Positions 26,004 through 39,700 of a DNA stretch of 64,000 nt are shown in pieces; within the stretch, counting starts at the first letter, position 1; each line of letters begins with the position of its first letter. Source of the stretch: Setophaga petechia (lineage: Eukaryota; Chordata; Aves; Passeriformes; Parulidae); assembly GCA_024362935.1 (NCBI GenBank), contig JANCRA010000003.1:36145291-36209290 (forward strand), read 5' to 3'. The notes beneath the pieces are model-generated. The model did not search any database. It was given only the letters and a program-made list of their open reading frames with translations, and was not told where the DNA came from. The translations under genes were made by a program, and so were the position numbers.

Positions 26004-27457
26004 GCTTATTTATTTGCATTATTTTTAGAAATGCCTTCTTAGCTGCAGCTCAAAGCAGCAAGTCAAGGCTCAAGGAATGAAGTCCATTTGCTCTGTTTTG
26101 AACAGGCTTGGCTGGCAGAATGTTCCAGTCAGGGAAGATCAGCCTGCCTAAGAAGGAAATGTACATGTGAGTTTTTTTTTTTTTTAATTGCAGATAGCCA
26201 GATATTTTTTCTTCACTGATTGGCTTTTGGGGCTTTTTTTTCAGCTGTTTTTTTGGAGAAGCCATTGTCTTGATGGACATAACTTGGTGAACTGCTTAGG
26301 TTGCTCATAACAACCATTCCTTAGAGTAATCACCACAAAGAGCTAACAATCTCCTTTGCCTGACTGGTCAGCTGAGTTATTTGATGTGGTTTCTATTTTC
26401 TGTGTATTGTCAAGAACAACAATTTTTTATGCATCCGCAGCTTTTCACAAGTTTTCATTCATGAAAAATTTCCTATATTTGGAAAAAATATAATCTTCTA
26501 ACAAAGCAAACAAAATACAGCTGTTCAATTCTTCACAGAAGTGAAGCTGAAAGGATGATCAGAGCAAATCACTTGTCCTCAGAGCTCACTTATGTTTTGC
26601 ATTTGCAGGACTGAACATGCAGTGAGAGGACTGTGACAGAAAAGAGACAGAAAAATCATGAAGACATGCTCTGTAAGGGCACATGCACCAGGGGGACTGA
26701 GGAATAAAGGGAGTTGAGTTGTGCTTTGATGGTACAGGAAGATGTTACCTACACTGTAAGGCTCTCTATGATATGGCCTGATCTTGTCCCTGGTGTGCAC
26801 TGCACCTCTCTGCCAGGAGAGACCATGGGTCCCCTCCACCTCACCCACAGGCCCTTGTTTCCTTGCAGGGAAACACACAGAGAAAGGCTGGGAAGCCTCT
26901 TCAGTGTACTCAAAGAAGGTCCATTGTCTGGACACAGAGACCATAGAGAAACCTATTCCAAAATGCCAATGCAACCATTAGGATGAAGAAATAAGGGAGT
27001 AGAGCAGGCACTGAAACATCTGCAATCTAGAGACATGATTGACTATTGTCCAAAGACACTGAAGTGGCCAGCTATAAATTTCTACAACACAGTGACAAAA
27101 AGAGCCAGCTGAGGTACCAATGGCACGCTGAATGTACCCATGACAGATAAAGAGAGGGTCAGTGCTGGAAGGAGGAATGTCATAATTGTAAGCATATGGG
27201 AGACAGCGAGAATAATGTCAGAAGTGTTTTGGCAGTGGTAGTCAAATATCCACTGTGGACAGTGGAAGCATTAGTGTGCCTTCCATTACCTTTGCACTAA
27301 ATGTGCAGGGCTTGGCAATTTCTGGCCATAAAGTTAATTCTGTAGGTACAGAAACAGATGGATAGATAAGCTTCCAGCTGCAGAGCAGTCATCTAAGGGA
27401 AAATATGGAAGGAATGTAAATTTATAAGCAGATCAAATGAGACTACAGGAGATATCT
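26004..27457. other. Gene-free stretch, no recognisable feature
   Basis: A T-run occurs near 26171-26184. The longest frame is 131 codons on the minus strand (26579-26974), overlapped by plus-strand frames of 65-90 codons. None shows a recognisable domain. No transposable element is seen. Confidence 0.55.
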
Positions 27458-27500
27458 AATCATAGAACCCTTTGGATTGCAAGGTAGATCTAATGGGTCT
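27458..27500 (-). mobile_element. Probable very short CR1 3' tail
   Basis: The segment reads AATCATAGAACCCTTTGG and continues with ATTGCAAGG. Against the reverse complement of a typical avian CR1 3' end it matches about 24 of the first 27 bases as I recall the consensus. The similarity fades after about 40 bp. That fits a strongly 5'-truncated CR1 insertion on the minus strand, since CR1 copies usually begin at the 3' end and stop early. The segment is so short that coincidence cannot be excluded. Confidence 0.45.
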
Positions 27501-30500
27501 GTTTTCATACACAAGAATTCTTGATCTGAAGCTTTATTATTATCCTGGTACATAGATATTTTCCTGAAGAATCTTCATTTTGGTTTTCATAATAGGGGCG
27601 AATATTGATGCTAACTAGATATGCAATACATTTTGCGCTAAAAGATGTTGAATTAGGACAGTTTTTACTTTCACTTGGGCTTTTGTCCATGATGTTTTCT
27701 TCCTACACACAGAGTTTTGATTTAAGTGGGGGAACTACAGAGCTGAGGCAGCATCATGCAGCTTGTGATCACTTGCTGTGTTGCTCTTTAGAGACGGAAG
27801 AGTAGTGGAAAGAGTGGTATTGTATAAAAGAGCTGTGTAACCTATAGTCTCAGGTAAATGTGTGCCTGGCAAAATCCAACATGGATGCTTCAAAAGAAGG
27901 AGATATTTATTCTCTCATTGAGCCATGAACAATGTATCCCTGGATTACTATTTTGACCCCTATTATTCCCTGGCCCCACCTTTGTGGTAGTGGCAGAGCC
28001 TCAGCTTTGTATGTGATACCACGCAATAGTATTCAAGTTTCCGATGTTTATTTGGAATAGAGTGCCACCGAAATACAAAGATGTAACCCTGACTTGTTAC
28101 TCTGTATCTAAATGGAGTTGCCTTAGTCCACCTGGAGAGTGGAGAAAACCAGATGAGCAATGAGGTCTCCATTGCTTGCTTTGGTCTCTGCTGCAAGCTC
28201 CTTTATTGCTTTCCCTATAAATCACCTTTGCTCATGAGAGTGGTGTGCATAAGGAAGCACCTGCTCTTCTCCCTCACCATTTGAAAGCAGTTCTTTTATG
28301 CAATACCACTCTTTCCATTGCTCTGAAATTTCATAGAGAAACCCTCTACTGTTTTTCTTAGTGAGTGCCTTGTTTCATTATGAGGCTAACAGAGACTCTG
28401 TTAATAGGACAAATTAAAAACTAAACAAACAGATGAATAAGAAAGTTTTAAGATTTTCACAGTCAAGTGCAAGTGAGCTCAGTCAGAGAGAGAAGTACAA
28501 CTGGTATGTATTGATTTGCTGGATTGGTGCATATTTAGCCACATCAACACCCAGCAAAAGTCCCTTATTTTTTGAGATTTCCTTTTTTTTCCCTTGAGCA
28601 ATAATAAATACAAATTATTATATTTGGAACATATAAGCAGGGTGACATTGAGACAGCTGCATTTGTATGATTTCATCTGCTAAAGAATTTAGCTCATTTT
28701 TAAACATAAGGGTTGTTTTAGAACATATCAGCTCAATGTGTTGCAAATCTAGTACTGTGATATAAATATTATACATATATATGTACAGACATATGCAGCC
28801 ACTGGGGCTAGGTCCTCCTCCTCTGCCTCCACATTTCCAATTCAATTTATCTGAGCTAGAAAACAGTTCTAGTAGAGTAAACTTTGCTGGTTTTCCATTC
28901 AATTTGGAGCTCTATTCAGACTGACTCTGTAGTTTCATCTCTCTGAGATAGCACAGTTTAAAAAAAGGGTTGTGCATATGTTAAAATTATGGCTTCTTCA
29001 TTGTAGCAGTTCTAGGCAGTGAGTGAGTTTTGAGAGGAACAGACCATCCCTCCTGCCTGGCTCTCATTTCAGGCTGCTTCTGGTAAGAAAAGAGTGTGAT
29101 GCCCAAAATCAGTAAACTGCTTGCATGCAATGTGTTAACAGGTTTAGATTGTAGGGCCTGCATATGCCTGGTACTTTTCATCCTGTTCAAATTAAAGTGT
29201 GTATAAAAACCTGAAGCAACTCACTAGATTTAAATCACTTTGCATGGTCAAGGCCTTAATACCCTAGCTAGTTTTACACAGAAGGCCCTACACAATGATT
29301 CATTATACATAGGGGAAGAAAGATTTCTTTCTTATGCTTCAATTTTCACAGGGAATAAAGTTGCATAATTGAGTCTGGGTGGCTTAAACACAGTGCCATA
29401 AAACAGAGCATTCCTTGTCATTCTTGCTTTTAGCTTTATCCAAGACAAATAGCATTTAAGTGTGTTATTATGTTACGACTGTTTGGTACCATCTGAATTT
29501 TTTTTTATGGGCACTCACATCCCTTGATGTAAAGCAAAATTGTACCATACTTATCTGGGTCAGCTTTTGAGTCAAGAACTGAATGTACACAGAGACTGAA
29601 TTTCCTTTGGGTGTCTCAAGTACGACCTGCTGTGCTCTGGATGTCGCAGTATGTGAAGGAATCCTGTTTTGCTGCTGATACAACTTAGAGACTTTCTGCT
29701 TGAATGCTGGCACATTTTACTTTTATTGAATACATAAATCCAGTTTTCAGAAGACATTTTGGACTCCTGTGATGATGACAAAAAATGGCTCATGAAATGA
29801 AGGGACTTTTAGACACTTGTAGGTGATGAAGTTAGGGGAGATTTTGGGCTCCCTTTCTAGCTGAACAGGTAATTTCATCTTAGTGCAGCCTATGATGATA
29901 AACCATTGACACATTTGCTCATGAGATTTTCCCTCTCACTGTTTTCTCACACATTGTGTCTCATTTATACAGAAATGGATTGACTTTTTTGAAAACCAGA
30001 TGAAGATCCCATAGAATATAAATCTATGTTTCTCTATCTGGATGTTCATGACTTGAATACTTAAATTGTGCTGAGCTGAGTGTAGCCAGACATGAGTAGA
30101 ACCATATGAACAATGCTTCCATCAGCCCTTTGAAGCAGATAAGCCCATGAATAATTCAGCACAGGAGAGTGCCTGGCTCTTCTCTGCTAGCTTCACAATA
30201 GGTCACAAGTGACTAAGCTCAGAAGAGGATGTGTCCTCAGTATAATTAGTCTTTCTTTAACACTACTGAATTAGCACTTCTGTTTTATTGTACCCTGAAG
30301 GTAAAATGGTTATTAGGTCACAGAACAAGCAAATTATTGCTAAATGCCTTGAGCAGATTACTCAAGAGCTTCTGACTATCACTTTATTAACTACAACTTA
30401 TGTCATCAGAAAATATTAAGGTAGCAAAATCAGTAAAAAAATACAAATGTTACTGTAAAAATAAAAAAAACAGGCTACAGGGACAAGAAAGGAAATTAGA

Positions 30501-33500
30501 ATTAAGCAGTTGCCCAAGTCTGATGTGCACTCTATACATAACACATCAGCCATTGTTCCCTATGTCACAGTTGTTCAAATTGTTTATGTAAGATTTTTGT
30601 TTTATTATGAGATTATTAAAAAAATACAATTTGAACGTTTAGCTTGAATATAAGTAAAAAAAAATTATAACCCCCTCCTCTTCTCCCCCATTCCTAGGCT
30701 CAGTGTTGCTGCAAAGGGGTTCTTTCAATTGCACTAAGCTTGTTCTTTACAGAAACCTAAGGTGAGGCAACCAGGGGACTATTTTCCTGGACCAATTTCA
30801 TAGCTAAATTACTCTCTCTAACCTGGCTTAGAAATTTTAGAAGGAGCTCTTGTGCTTGATTAGTTCTTCCTGATATTACCTTCCAGGTACAGGGCCCTGA
30901 ACAGTGGTGTCTTGGCTGGAATCATTACATGCAGGCTTTTGGGAGCCTTCCAGGAGCTACATCCTAAGGATCCTTATGATGCTGTCCCAGAGGATTATTT
31001 TACAACTGATTTTACTGACTTGATATAGTGCAGGTACCTCAGCAGCTGTGTCAGGGTAACTTAGTGGCTCAGTGGGATGCTGGGTTAAAGAGGAGAATGA
31101 ACAGCGCTTGGAAGTGCAATTGGAGCCAAAGTTATCACCTTGGGAAATTAGAGTCTATGTCACTTTGGCACATAGATTTTTGGCCTGAACACTCACAGGT
31201 ATGTCTCCTGGGCATTTAAGTCTGCCTGCAAGTTCCTCTGAGCCACTGTTACAACATACCCTGTGTCTTCCTCTTCCAGCACTTGGAAGGGGTGATCAGA
31301 GTACTGATATGGGGGATGGAGGTGCAACAGACTGACCCAGGTGCAAAAGTGGTTGGAGGGAGCCAGCAGACAGCTCAGCAGCAGCCTGTCCCAGATGGAT
31401 GGACCCACCTGCTTGGATGACTGCAGTAGCAGGTTCAGTGACAGGTGCCTGTCTATCTGATACTTTGTGGTAGCCCTACACATGTAACACCAATCAGAGT
31501 GAGAAAGTGCTAAAAACGATGAGTGTGACTGAAATTTTCTGTTCATTTTTAGAATCATCAAGAGTGAACAGCCTCAGTTCTGGTGTTGTACTACACCTTT
31601 GTGAAGGTGTATGGATGTATTTAACAGGTGTGCATTTTAATATAAATTGTATCCACAAATATAAGTCACAGAAAAAAGACATGGAGTGGTATATTATGTC
31701 ATGAGTCAAGGATTCAGCAGAAAGTAATTTCCCACAATCATTTTATGTTGGAAATAAATAATATTTAAACTTTTAGAGGTACATAAGTAACTTCTCAAAA
31801 CTTCAGGATTCCCAAGTAGAATATGGGAGTAAAATATGTTCGGAAGAATCTCAGGACCAAATTTGCCAATAGCTGTATTGCACATTTTGACATGCAACAA
31901 TCAGTTACCACAAAAATTAGGAAGTTATTTTGTGGCATTTTAGAGCTTTTAAGTAGACAGAGAAATCTATGTAAATTATCAAGAATTTCAGATTAAATGC
32001 ACAGATTTTAAATGCACCTTGGGGTCTTCTTTAATTTTATATGGGGTTTTATTAACAGGCATCAGCTTTCAATCAAAGGGCCTGAGAAGATGAATAAATG
32101 GGTAAGGAATGGATTGCATAAAGCTGAACCAATGGCAACTCAGCAGGGGAGCAATCAGGGAGAGCTTTATAACTATGCAAAAGACAAATTCTCCACATTG
32201 CAGATAGCTCAGACCTTGCACATGTCAGACAGATAACTTACAGTATATTTAAACAATGCTCTTTTTACCTTGAAGCACTGCACATCCCGTAGAACCAGGA
32301 TTTTAGCTGGGCTTAATTGATATTGCATTATTTTTGTTAATGTGTCTAAAAAAGTTGGTTTTCGTTTCTCTAACCAGATCAACTGTCCTTCCAGGTAACC
32401 CTCCCCAGCTTATGTACTGGCCATGACATTCTGTGGTGTGGAATATCCCTCTGGTTTGTTTGGGTCACTTGTCCCACTGTGGTCCTTCATAGTCTCTTTA
32501 CAGACCTCCTCACTGGCAGAGCATGAGATAAGGAACAAGAGTCTATGACTCAGGAAAAACATGACTTAGCAAAACCAAAATCATTAGTGTGTTATCAACC
32601 CCATTCTGCTTCCTAATCTAAAACACAGCACTGTAACGGCTACTGTAATTCTACCCTAACTGAAAGCAGGATAGAAGCTAAAGTGCTGCTATTTCTCTGC
32701 AATTAATTTTTTTTTTCCCTACTATGCAGAAGTTTAGAGGAAAAGATGACATAAACCCCTTTTGGATATTTGTTTGGCAGCTCAGTGTTAAAGGTACTCT
32801 GCTAACCATTTCCTAGGCAGAGATGATGGCAGTATTGGATTTTCTCTCTCTTCAATAGCTGGGAGTTAATGACCTGCAAAGACTTATGAAGAGAATTGTG
32901 GTAATGTGATCTAGTTAAGTCAAACTTGGAAGGAAGGTAGGTTGAGAGAGGTTTGTGTTTGGATTTTGGGATCTCCTTTTGTGTATTATACCACTATAAT
33001 CCATAGTAACAAAGTGTAAGACAGATGTTCCCTATGGTGCTTTTTCTTAGCATGATGGCGTTTTCTTTCGTGAGATCAAGAACCCAAAGCCCAGGAAAAA
33101 TTAATGGAAAATCTCAATATAAAAACAAATTGATTAATTTGAAAAAAACCATATGATTAATTTGAATGAAGCTGCTATGAAGCAAAGTCTATCAAACAGT
33201 CAAATTTCAATATACATTAGTTTGCATCAGAGCAAGAGACCTGCTTTGGGAAAGGTAAAAGATAAACAGCTGTAAATCTGTTGCCATGCAGAGACTCACC
33301 AACAGATTCCTGCCTTCCTACAAAAGGGCTGGTGGAAGGGGAAGGATACTGGCCCCACTCTCTTAGGTGAGCCTGGGATTAAACAAAAGGTGTTATGAAA
33401 AAATAATTGGATGCCACTTGGGTGACATTAGGCAGTGTAACTTCCAGTATTAATTGAGTTTTCATACTGTGCCCAATACAGTTTAAGCAGACTGAAGCAT

Positions 33501-35725
33501 GGCATATTTGTGGATGCAGCAGGTTTACTATTTGTGTAGTACTACTATGTGCATATTATTTCATAGAAATGAGGGTAGAGCACTGCATTTATATTCCATC
33601 TGATCCCTCCAGGGCTGGAAAACCTTACAGATGTGGACAGTAACTAAAGGTAATGATGAAGCCAAGAAGAGATTTTGAGGTAGTAAATGACAACAAATTA
33701 GAGAGAATCCACACTCAATAACTTATTTCCTCCTTGAAACATATTGAAAGATGTGCAGATAAAATGTCAGGGTTAAATAAAGATCTTAGTTATAGATATG
33801 GCTCAAAACCAAAAAATACATTTTGTGTGAGTGTCCAGAAAAACAGAATCAGACTGACTTAAAACCAAGTCTGAACATGATTTCCTATTCAGACTGATCT
33901 AGAGATATTTCTTTTATCCCTTAAACTCCCTGAACAGAACAAAGACCTGGTAAACAGTGCAATATGTTAACAAAGTTAAATTGTACAGTACTAGTTGTAG
34001 GTTTCCATGGCAATATCTACTAGAATTCCGTGATTTACCAGCGCTGAAGCTGACAAAAATGAGAGAAAGAGAAACCTGTCTTTCTTATTGCTCCTCTAAG
34101 GAAAAAAATTGAGAATTCCATGTTAACCATACACAGTGACAGTTTTTCTTTACAGGTTACACAATGCATTTTCTGCAAAGGTTGTATGTTTCTAGATATC
34201 ATCCAGGATGGCATGTTTTCAAATTTTCTTAGAATCTTTGGCAACTGCTCATATTATTGTAAATGGGTAAACTCTACAATCCACATTAGATTTTAAAGCA
34301 TGTGGTCACTATTTATTTAGCAGTAACATAAGGTTTCCTTGGGCAGCAATTCCAGTTCCCATTTATGATCAGAGGTTTATAAGGAACTTACATGTCTAAA
34401 AATTCATTATTTCTTTATTGATTAGGATTATAATTGAATTGATTCTTTTACATGGTGGTTAATGAAGACGGAAAAGAAGACAGATGAGAGGCAGAAGATT
34501 AAATTTGGCTATCTAAGGTCTAGATGAAGTTCAATGAAATTTTGGTGCTTTTTAGAGATATTTAAAAGCCATGAAATGCAGCTGATGTAGACCAGCAAAG
34601 TAAGAGTTTTCTCACACAACTCCAAGTTGAAAGAAGATGTGCAATTTGTTTTCCATAAGTTTTACTATTTTTGACCTTGAGGTGAAATTAAGCATCCTTG
34701 TGAGCAGTCTTGAAAATCCTGGATTTGGCAAAATCACAAAGCCATTCTTTCTTGCTGTGACTTCACATTGCTTGTTTTCTCTTCAGCAGAAAATAAACCG
34801 AGCAAAACAGACTGAATATAAGAAAAGAATAAAACTTCCTGATGCTTAACCAGACTCACTTAGCAATCACATTCTGAGTGAAAATTCTGCTTGGTTGACT
34901 GGGTTTTAAGTTACCCATGTTTTATGTTTTCTGATGTCTCCCTATTCCACAGCAGTGGCATTATTTATTTATATTATTTATGGATTAAATATTTCAACCT
35001 GAATTCAGCTGTGTTTCCTTTAACCAAAAAGTCTGTTTCAGCTGATGCATTGTATGGCTATTAGAGAAAACCAAATAACAGTATTCAAAACATTATTTTT
35101 TTGCTATAAAGTACTTTGATTTCTACATATTAAAACTATATGAAGGGCTATAAATTATCCTGAGTTCTACAGATCGTAATTATTATTGTAATTATATTTT
35201 TTTTTCTAGGAAGGGATTTTACCGCTCTGGACCAGTCTTTAAACCAACATAATCCACCAAGTACTTAACAGTTTATTAACTCACCAGTGAGGCTGAGTTC
35301 TGTTATTAGAAGTTTTTTATGGGGGTTACTCAGGTCTGATGGGCAAAAGGCTTAATGGGCAAAGGATCAGGCTTGTTCCTGAATTCACTGAAAGAACTCC
35401 CAATCCAAAGGAAGAAGCAATGGATAGCTGGCTGTGAGTGCTGCCAGGATATTTCATTCTTAAGTAAAAGCTGGCAGCCAGTTATTCATGTTGATGCCTT
35501 GTCTGTAGTGTTTGCTTAGTATTGAAAAATCAGGTTTTAACCACTTACTGATTTCAATGCAGTGATAGGACATATAATCTATTTTATCTTGCTTGATATT
35601 TGGAGCTTCCTGTTTCAGAGGCCAGTATAATATTGAGGCCGATACATAATCTGTAACAACTGGGTATGAAGTTATTACAAGAACAAATTACAGTTATTAA
35701 TAAATGGCTAGCTTAAGCTGCAACT
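27501..35725. other. Gene-free stretch, mostly unrecognised
   Basis: No exon or RNA gene is recognised. The 31190-31500 part is richer in GC and carries a 122-codon minus-strand frame (31193-31561) that resembles no known protein. An alternating AT stretch lies near 28757-28790. Around 31930-32240 the sequence is AT-rich without simple repeats and has CCAAT and homeodomain-like strings, so it could be conserved non-coding DNA, but I cannot test this. Confidence 0.5.
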
Positions 35726-36340
35726 AATCATAGAGCACCCTGAGTTGGAAAGACCCACAAAGATCATCAAAATCCAACTCCTGTCCTTGTACAATGCACT
35801 CCCAAGAGTCACACTATGTGCCTGAGGGAGTGGTCCAAATTTTTTTTTTAATTCTGTCAGGTTTGGTGCTGTGATCACTTCCCTGTGGAGCCTGTTCCAG
35901 TGCTCAGCTACCATTGGGGTGTGAACTTTTTCCTGATATCCAACCTAAACCTCCCCTGACTCATTCTCATGCCCTGTCCTTGAGTCCTGTCACTGGTCAA
36001 GAGTGAAGAGATTGGTACCTGACACTTTGCTTCCCCTTGTGAGGAAGTTGTAGACCACAATATTTCCCCTCAGCCTCCTCTTCTCCAGGCTGAACAAGCC
36101 AAGTCACCTTAATCACTCCTCAGCATCGTATTTCTGTCTGTCCCCACATCCAGGGCTGTCCCAACACAGGTGCAGAAACTGGTACAGGTCTTTGTTCAAC
36201 TTCCTATGAGGAAGCTGAGGAAAACTGGCCCTAAAAAAGAGCCCTGAAGAATGCCACTGCTCACCAGCCTGATATAAAGCCATTTATTATAACCCTTTGC
36301 ACCCAAACCATGAGCCAATTTCTCACCTGTTGCATGATGT
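35726..36340 (-). mobile_element. CR1 LINE fragment, 5'-truncated and internally deleted
   Basis: On the plus strand it begins AATCATAGAGCACCCTGAG, the reverse complement of the CR1 3' end that normally closes with an ATTCTATGA-type repeat. Diagnostic avian CR1 blocks follow in order. These are the stretch for the protein C terminus with TGGAGCCTGTTCCAGTGCTC (35886-35905), CCTCAGCCTCCTCTTCTCCA (36069-36088), and GAGCCCTGAAGAATGCCACT (36240-36259), a form of the usual 'ending-in-CCAC' block. Between 36120 and 36235 two parts of the usual element appear to be missing, judging from the consensus as I remember it. The left (3') boundary is clear. The right boundary is approximate, since similarity fades after about 36340. 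CR1 is the main LINE of birds and is normally truncated at its 5' end. It cannot move on its own. Confidence 0.93.
35837..35914 (-). pseudogene. Remnant of the CR1 ORF2 C terminus
   Basis: Read on the minus strand from 35914, the translation starts MVAEHWNRLHREVITAPNL. This resembles the C-terminal end of the CR1 ORF2 reverse transcriptase protein, which usually has an HWNRLPREVV-like motif followed by a Ser-Leu-Glu-x-Phe-Lys segment. Here the Pro of that motif is His, and the frame runs on to a stop at 35708 through what would be 3' untranslated sequence. The catalytic reverse transcriptase and endonuclease domains are absent because the copy is truncated, so this is a dead fragment. Confidence 0.7.
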
Positions 36341-36643
36341 GTCTGCCTATTTTTTACTAATGGTTACCTAATATCTAGAATGCCACTGTATCTTTTCATT
36401 TCTCTCATATGAATAAAATTATAACCATTCTTCTGCATCCTGTACAAGTTTACTAAGGACAGCTAGAGAACACTGCTTGAATTATTCATGCTTTTAATGA
36501 AATGTGGTCATATATATTTCTAGTTTTGGACTGTTAAAGTAGAATCCTTCCCAAATCATTCTTTAAAATGAACATGAGGATAGAATATACAAATTCAGTC
36601 TGACAGACACAAAATGTTTTACTTAAGTTTTATGCCTCAAAAT
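36341..36643. other. Gene-free stretch after the CR1 copy
   Basis: AT-rich sequence in which CR1 similarity is no longer evident. A faint continuation of the element cannot be excluded for the first 50-100 bases. Confidence 0.4.
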
Positions 36644-36706
36644 TTGTCAGATATTTGTTGAAGAAAATTGCAGTTTTTTGTCAGATATTTGTTGAAGAAA
36701 ATGGCA
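36644..36706. repeat. Tandem duplication, 29-bp unit
   Basis: Copies at 36644-36672 and 36678-36706 both read TTGTCAGATATTTGTTGAAG and continue AAAATKGCA. They differ at one base only (T against G). The period is 34 bp. Near-identity suggests a recent event, and such loci often vary in copy number. Confidence 0.9.
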
Positions 36707-39700
36707 ATTTCTAGAAAGAAAAATATTCTACTAAATACTCCACCACCTGCCTCATTATGGCTAACTTATAGGCAACAGCTTATTTGTTAAAGTAGATATT
36801 ATTAGGAGCTACGGTACAAAATGAGCATTTTTTAATATTAAATAGAATAGGTTTTCACTGGTATAGTTTTGTGTAACAGGGAAGTTCTGCAGTACTTTTT
36901 TTTTTTGAGTCAGAAAAAAAAGAGGAAAAAGTCTTCCTGGCTTGCACCAGACTGTTTATGTTCTTGAGTGAAAAAGTAAAATGACATCTGGCAGGAATCT
37001 CAGAAAACTGGGCAAATTCTGTGCCTCAGAAATGTGTGATTTATGTGGGGAAGCAAAGAGTGAGGAGTCTGTGTGCAGTATGAGCTTTCACAGGAAGTAT
37101 ACAATAAAAACCCAGGCTGCTTGCATTCTTTAAACAGCTCATACTGCTTTTCACAGGACAGAAATTCTTTTCCCAAATTGTGCAGTTCATAAAAAATGTA
37201 TCTTAATTATCAAACTAATGAAGGATGATCTTATCATCTGCTAATGACCATGCCCTCCTACACTGACACAGCAGACACTGATTAGAGAAGTTTCTGTTAT
37301 AGGTTATTGTTAAATATTTTTAAACAGTCACTATATTGCACTCCTATAAACACACATTTTGTAAAATGTTTAAATTCTAGTGGCATTCCATGAGAGAGAA
37401 AATCTATTTGGCTAATTATTCTGATGGGAAGTAAGGGCAAAATGTTTGCCAGTGGGCCAAAATTAACTACAATTAAAATATGGATAGGGAAATATCCATG
37501 GATATATGGATAGTTGAATAAAAAAGCTATCCAAACCATTTGCACTCCAGCACATAAGTAAATTACTACCTGTTGGGGTCATGAAGAAAATTGCTTCAGA
37601 GGCATCTTATTTCAAAATTGTCTGACAGTTGCTAAGAACTAGACTACTTATATTTTCCCTGCTAGTAGTTTTTCAAGTTTATACTATCTTCCCTGTCTCC
37701 ACTACAAAATCTTTCTTGTCTCATGTAAATATGTCTATGTGAATAGCACACAGTTGCTCAAGGGAGGTGCTAAGAGTTACTGATGCAAAGGCATATTGTT
37801 ATTTTTAATACTATTATTCTGATGGGAAAAAAGCAGCAAAATATTTGTTAGTAGGCCAACTATTTTCTATTACTAAACATGGCCTATAAGAAAAAAAATG
37901 CCTTATAAAGCCATTGAAAGGATTTCTTCAAGTACCTGAAGACTGAATATGGTACTGAATCCACAGTCTCTGTAAAATAGCTTTCACTGTGGTCAGCTTT
38001 ATACTTACTTATATATACTTAAGTATTTTGGATGCAAGGGCTTTAAAGACTGTAATGTTCTCTTCCTGTACCCATGAGAGTCAATATTTCCTTTAGCTCC
38101 AGTTGCATAGAAACAGTATCTAACAGCTTAAATCTTGTAATCAAAATATAGGCAGGTTGTCACCATTTAGGCTGCTTTTGACAGCGGGACAGGCTTGAAC
38201 AATGAAATGTCAAGAGGGACAGAGATGTAAAAAAATGCAAAGATTCTTAGCTCTTTTCTTTGGCTCTAAACATTAGGCTGCACAGTCTGTAAGATTTTTC
38301 TACTTGTAGACTCCAAGAATTTTGAAACTGTCTCACACAGGTGTGCCCAGGGTGCTTAGGCTGAGAAAGTTCCAGGTAACACCTGGCTTCATTGGAACAC
38401 ATTTTTTTTCTATGTGAAATAGCTAAATTTGTTTGCTTAACAAGCAGATTTACCAGCAAATAGATTAGACATGGCTTTCACTCCTAATCAGTGACATGAC
38501 AGCTTCTTAAGCAGACTCCTGTTCACCTATTTGCTGTTCTGTTTGAAGGAACTTGCCAATCACTATTAAGGTGTCTTAATGAGTTTAACTTGAAAAATCA
38601 GCTGCTGTGCTGCAGATGTCCATCCATCAATTTGCTCCTGCACTTTCCATCAGGAATGCTCGACTGTATGGTTATTTATCTGCTAGGGCAGTAAAACTGT
38701 CCCAACTTCTCATATATTCTGGTGGGCATTTAAGAGACCATAATTTAGAATTATAGAGCTATAAATTTATCTTCCTTCATTGTTTAATAAGCAGACCCTA
38801 ACTTGATATTATATATTCTTCATTGTTTGTAGATCTCATGTCCTTTCTGTTTCATCCATCTATCTATGTTCTGGCCAAAGATAATAAGACCTTATCATAG
38901 ATAGAGACTTTATTCAGAAAAATAATTTTTTCCAATGGCTAAAGACAAAGTAATATTATAACCTATATTTAACACTAGACAATTTGCATAGACATGGAGT
39001 GAAGTGAAAATGCAATGATTTGGAAAAAAAATGAAATGTGAAATAGTGAATAAAGTGTCAAGTGGAAGGACCTCTTAAGTAGACAGCATGAAATTTTTCT
39101 GTGAAACTTAGCAAAATCCAAATCTTGGATAATTCTATTATATTTTCTGTCAAATATACTGAAATAGAGTAGTGGGAAAAAAAGCCCCATAGAGCAAAGT
39201 TGTACAGTGTCATTAAAAAACAGTCTAAAAAGAAGTGAAAATGATACACAGAAGTTCATTATCTTGACTTGAATTCCCTTTGATTAATTTGTAAAGATGT
39301 CAATTATTTTCTATAAAGCTCAGTTAAGTGCATCATATGTATGATTCTGGTCTAAGTGACTCATAAGTCAGTTGAAACTTTTGTATATCTGTCACTGTGC
39401 ATCCAAAACACAGATCTCCCTTCTGTAAGGAATACATAAGTGAAGGAAGAGCGTAGTCATGTTGTGTAATTATGGTGCAGTGGAGACATGACCCTAGAGT
39501 ATGAAAATTCATAATCACCTAAAAGATGGGCTGTACTTCTCAACACCCAAATGCATATAAAAAGGGTCAGGAAAAGAGCACAAAAGAAATGTTAGAAACA
39601 CAAAAATCTCCTCAGTAAGGAGGCATGGTGTCTATTTAACAGCTGCAGAAAACAAAAGAAACAAGGTAATACAAAAGGATGAAATCAGAGTCAGTGAAAT

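Noticed and set aside
26579..26974. 131-codon minus-strand frame overlapped by two plus-strand frames
   Set aside because: Open frames on both strands in the same place point to a chance lack of stops in locally GC-richer DNA rather than a gene.
31193..31561. 122-codon minus-strand frame in a GC-richer patch
   Set aside because: No recognisable protein family and no coding-like pattern that I can point to.
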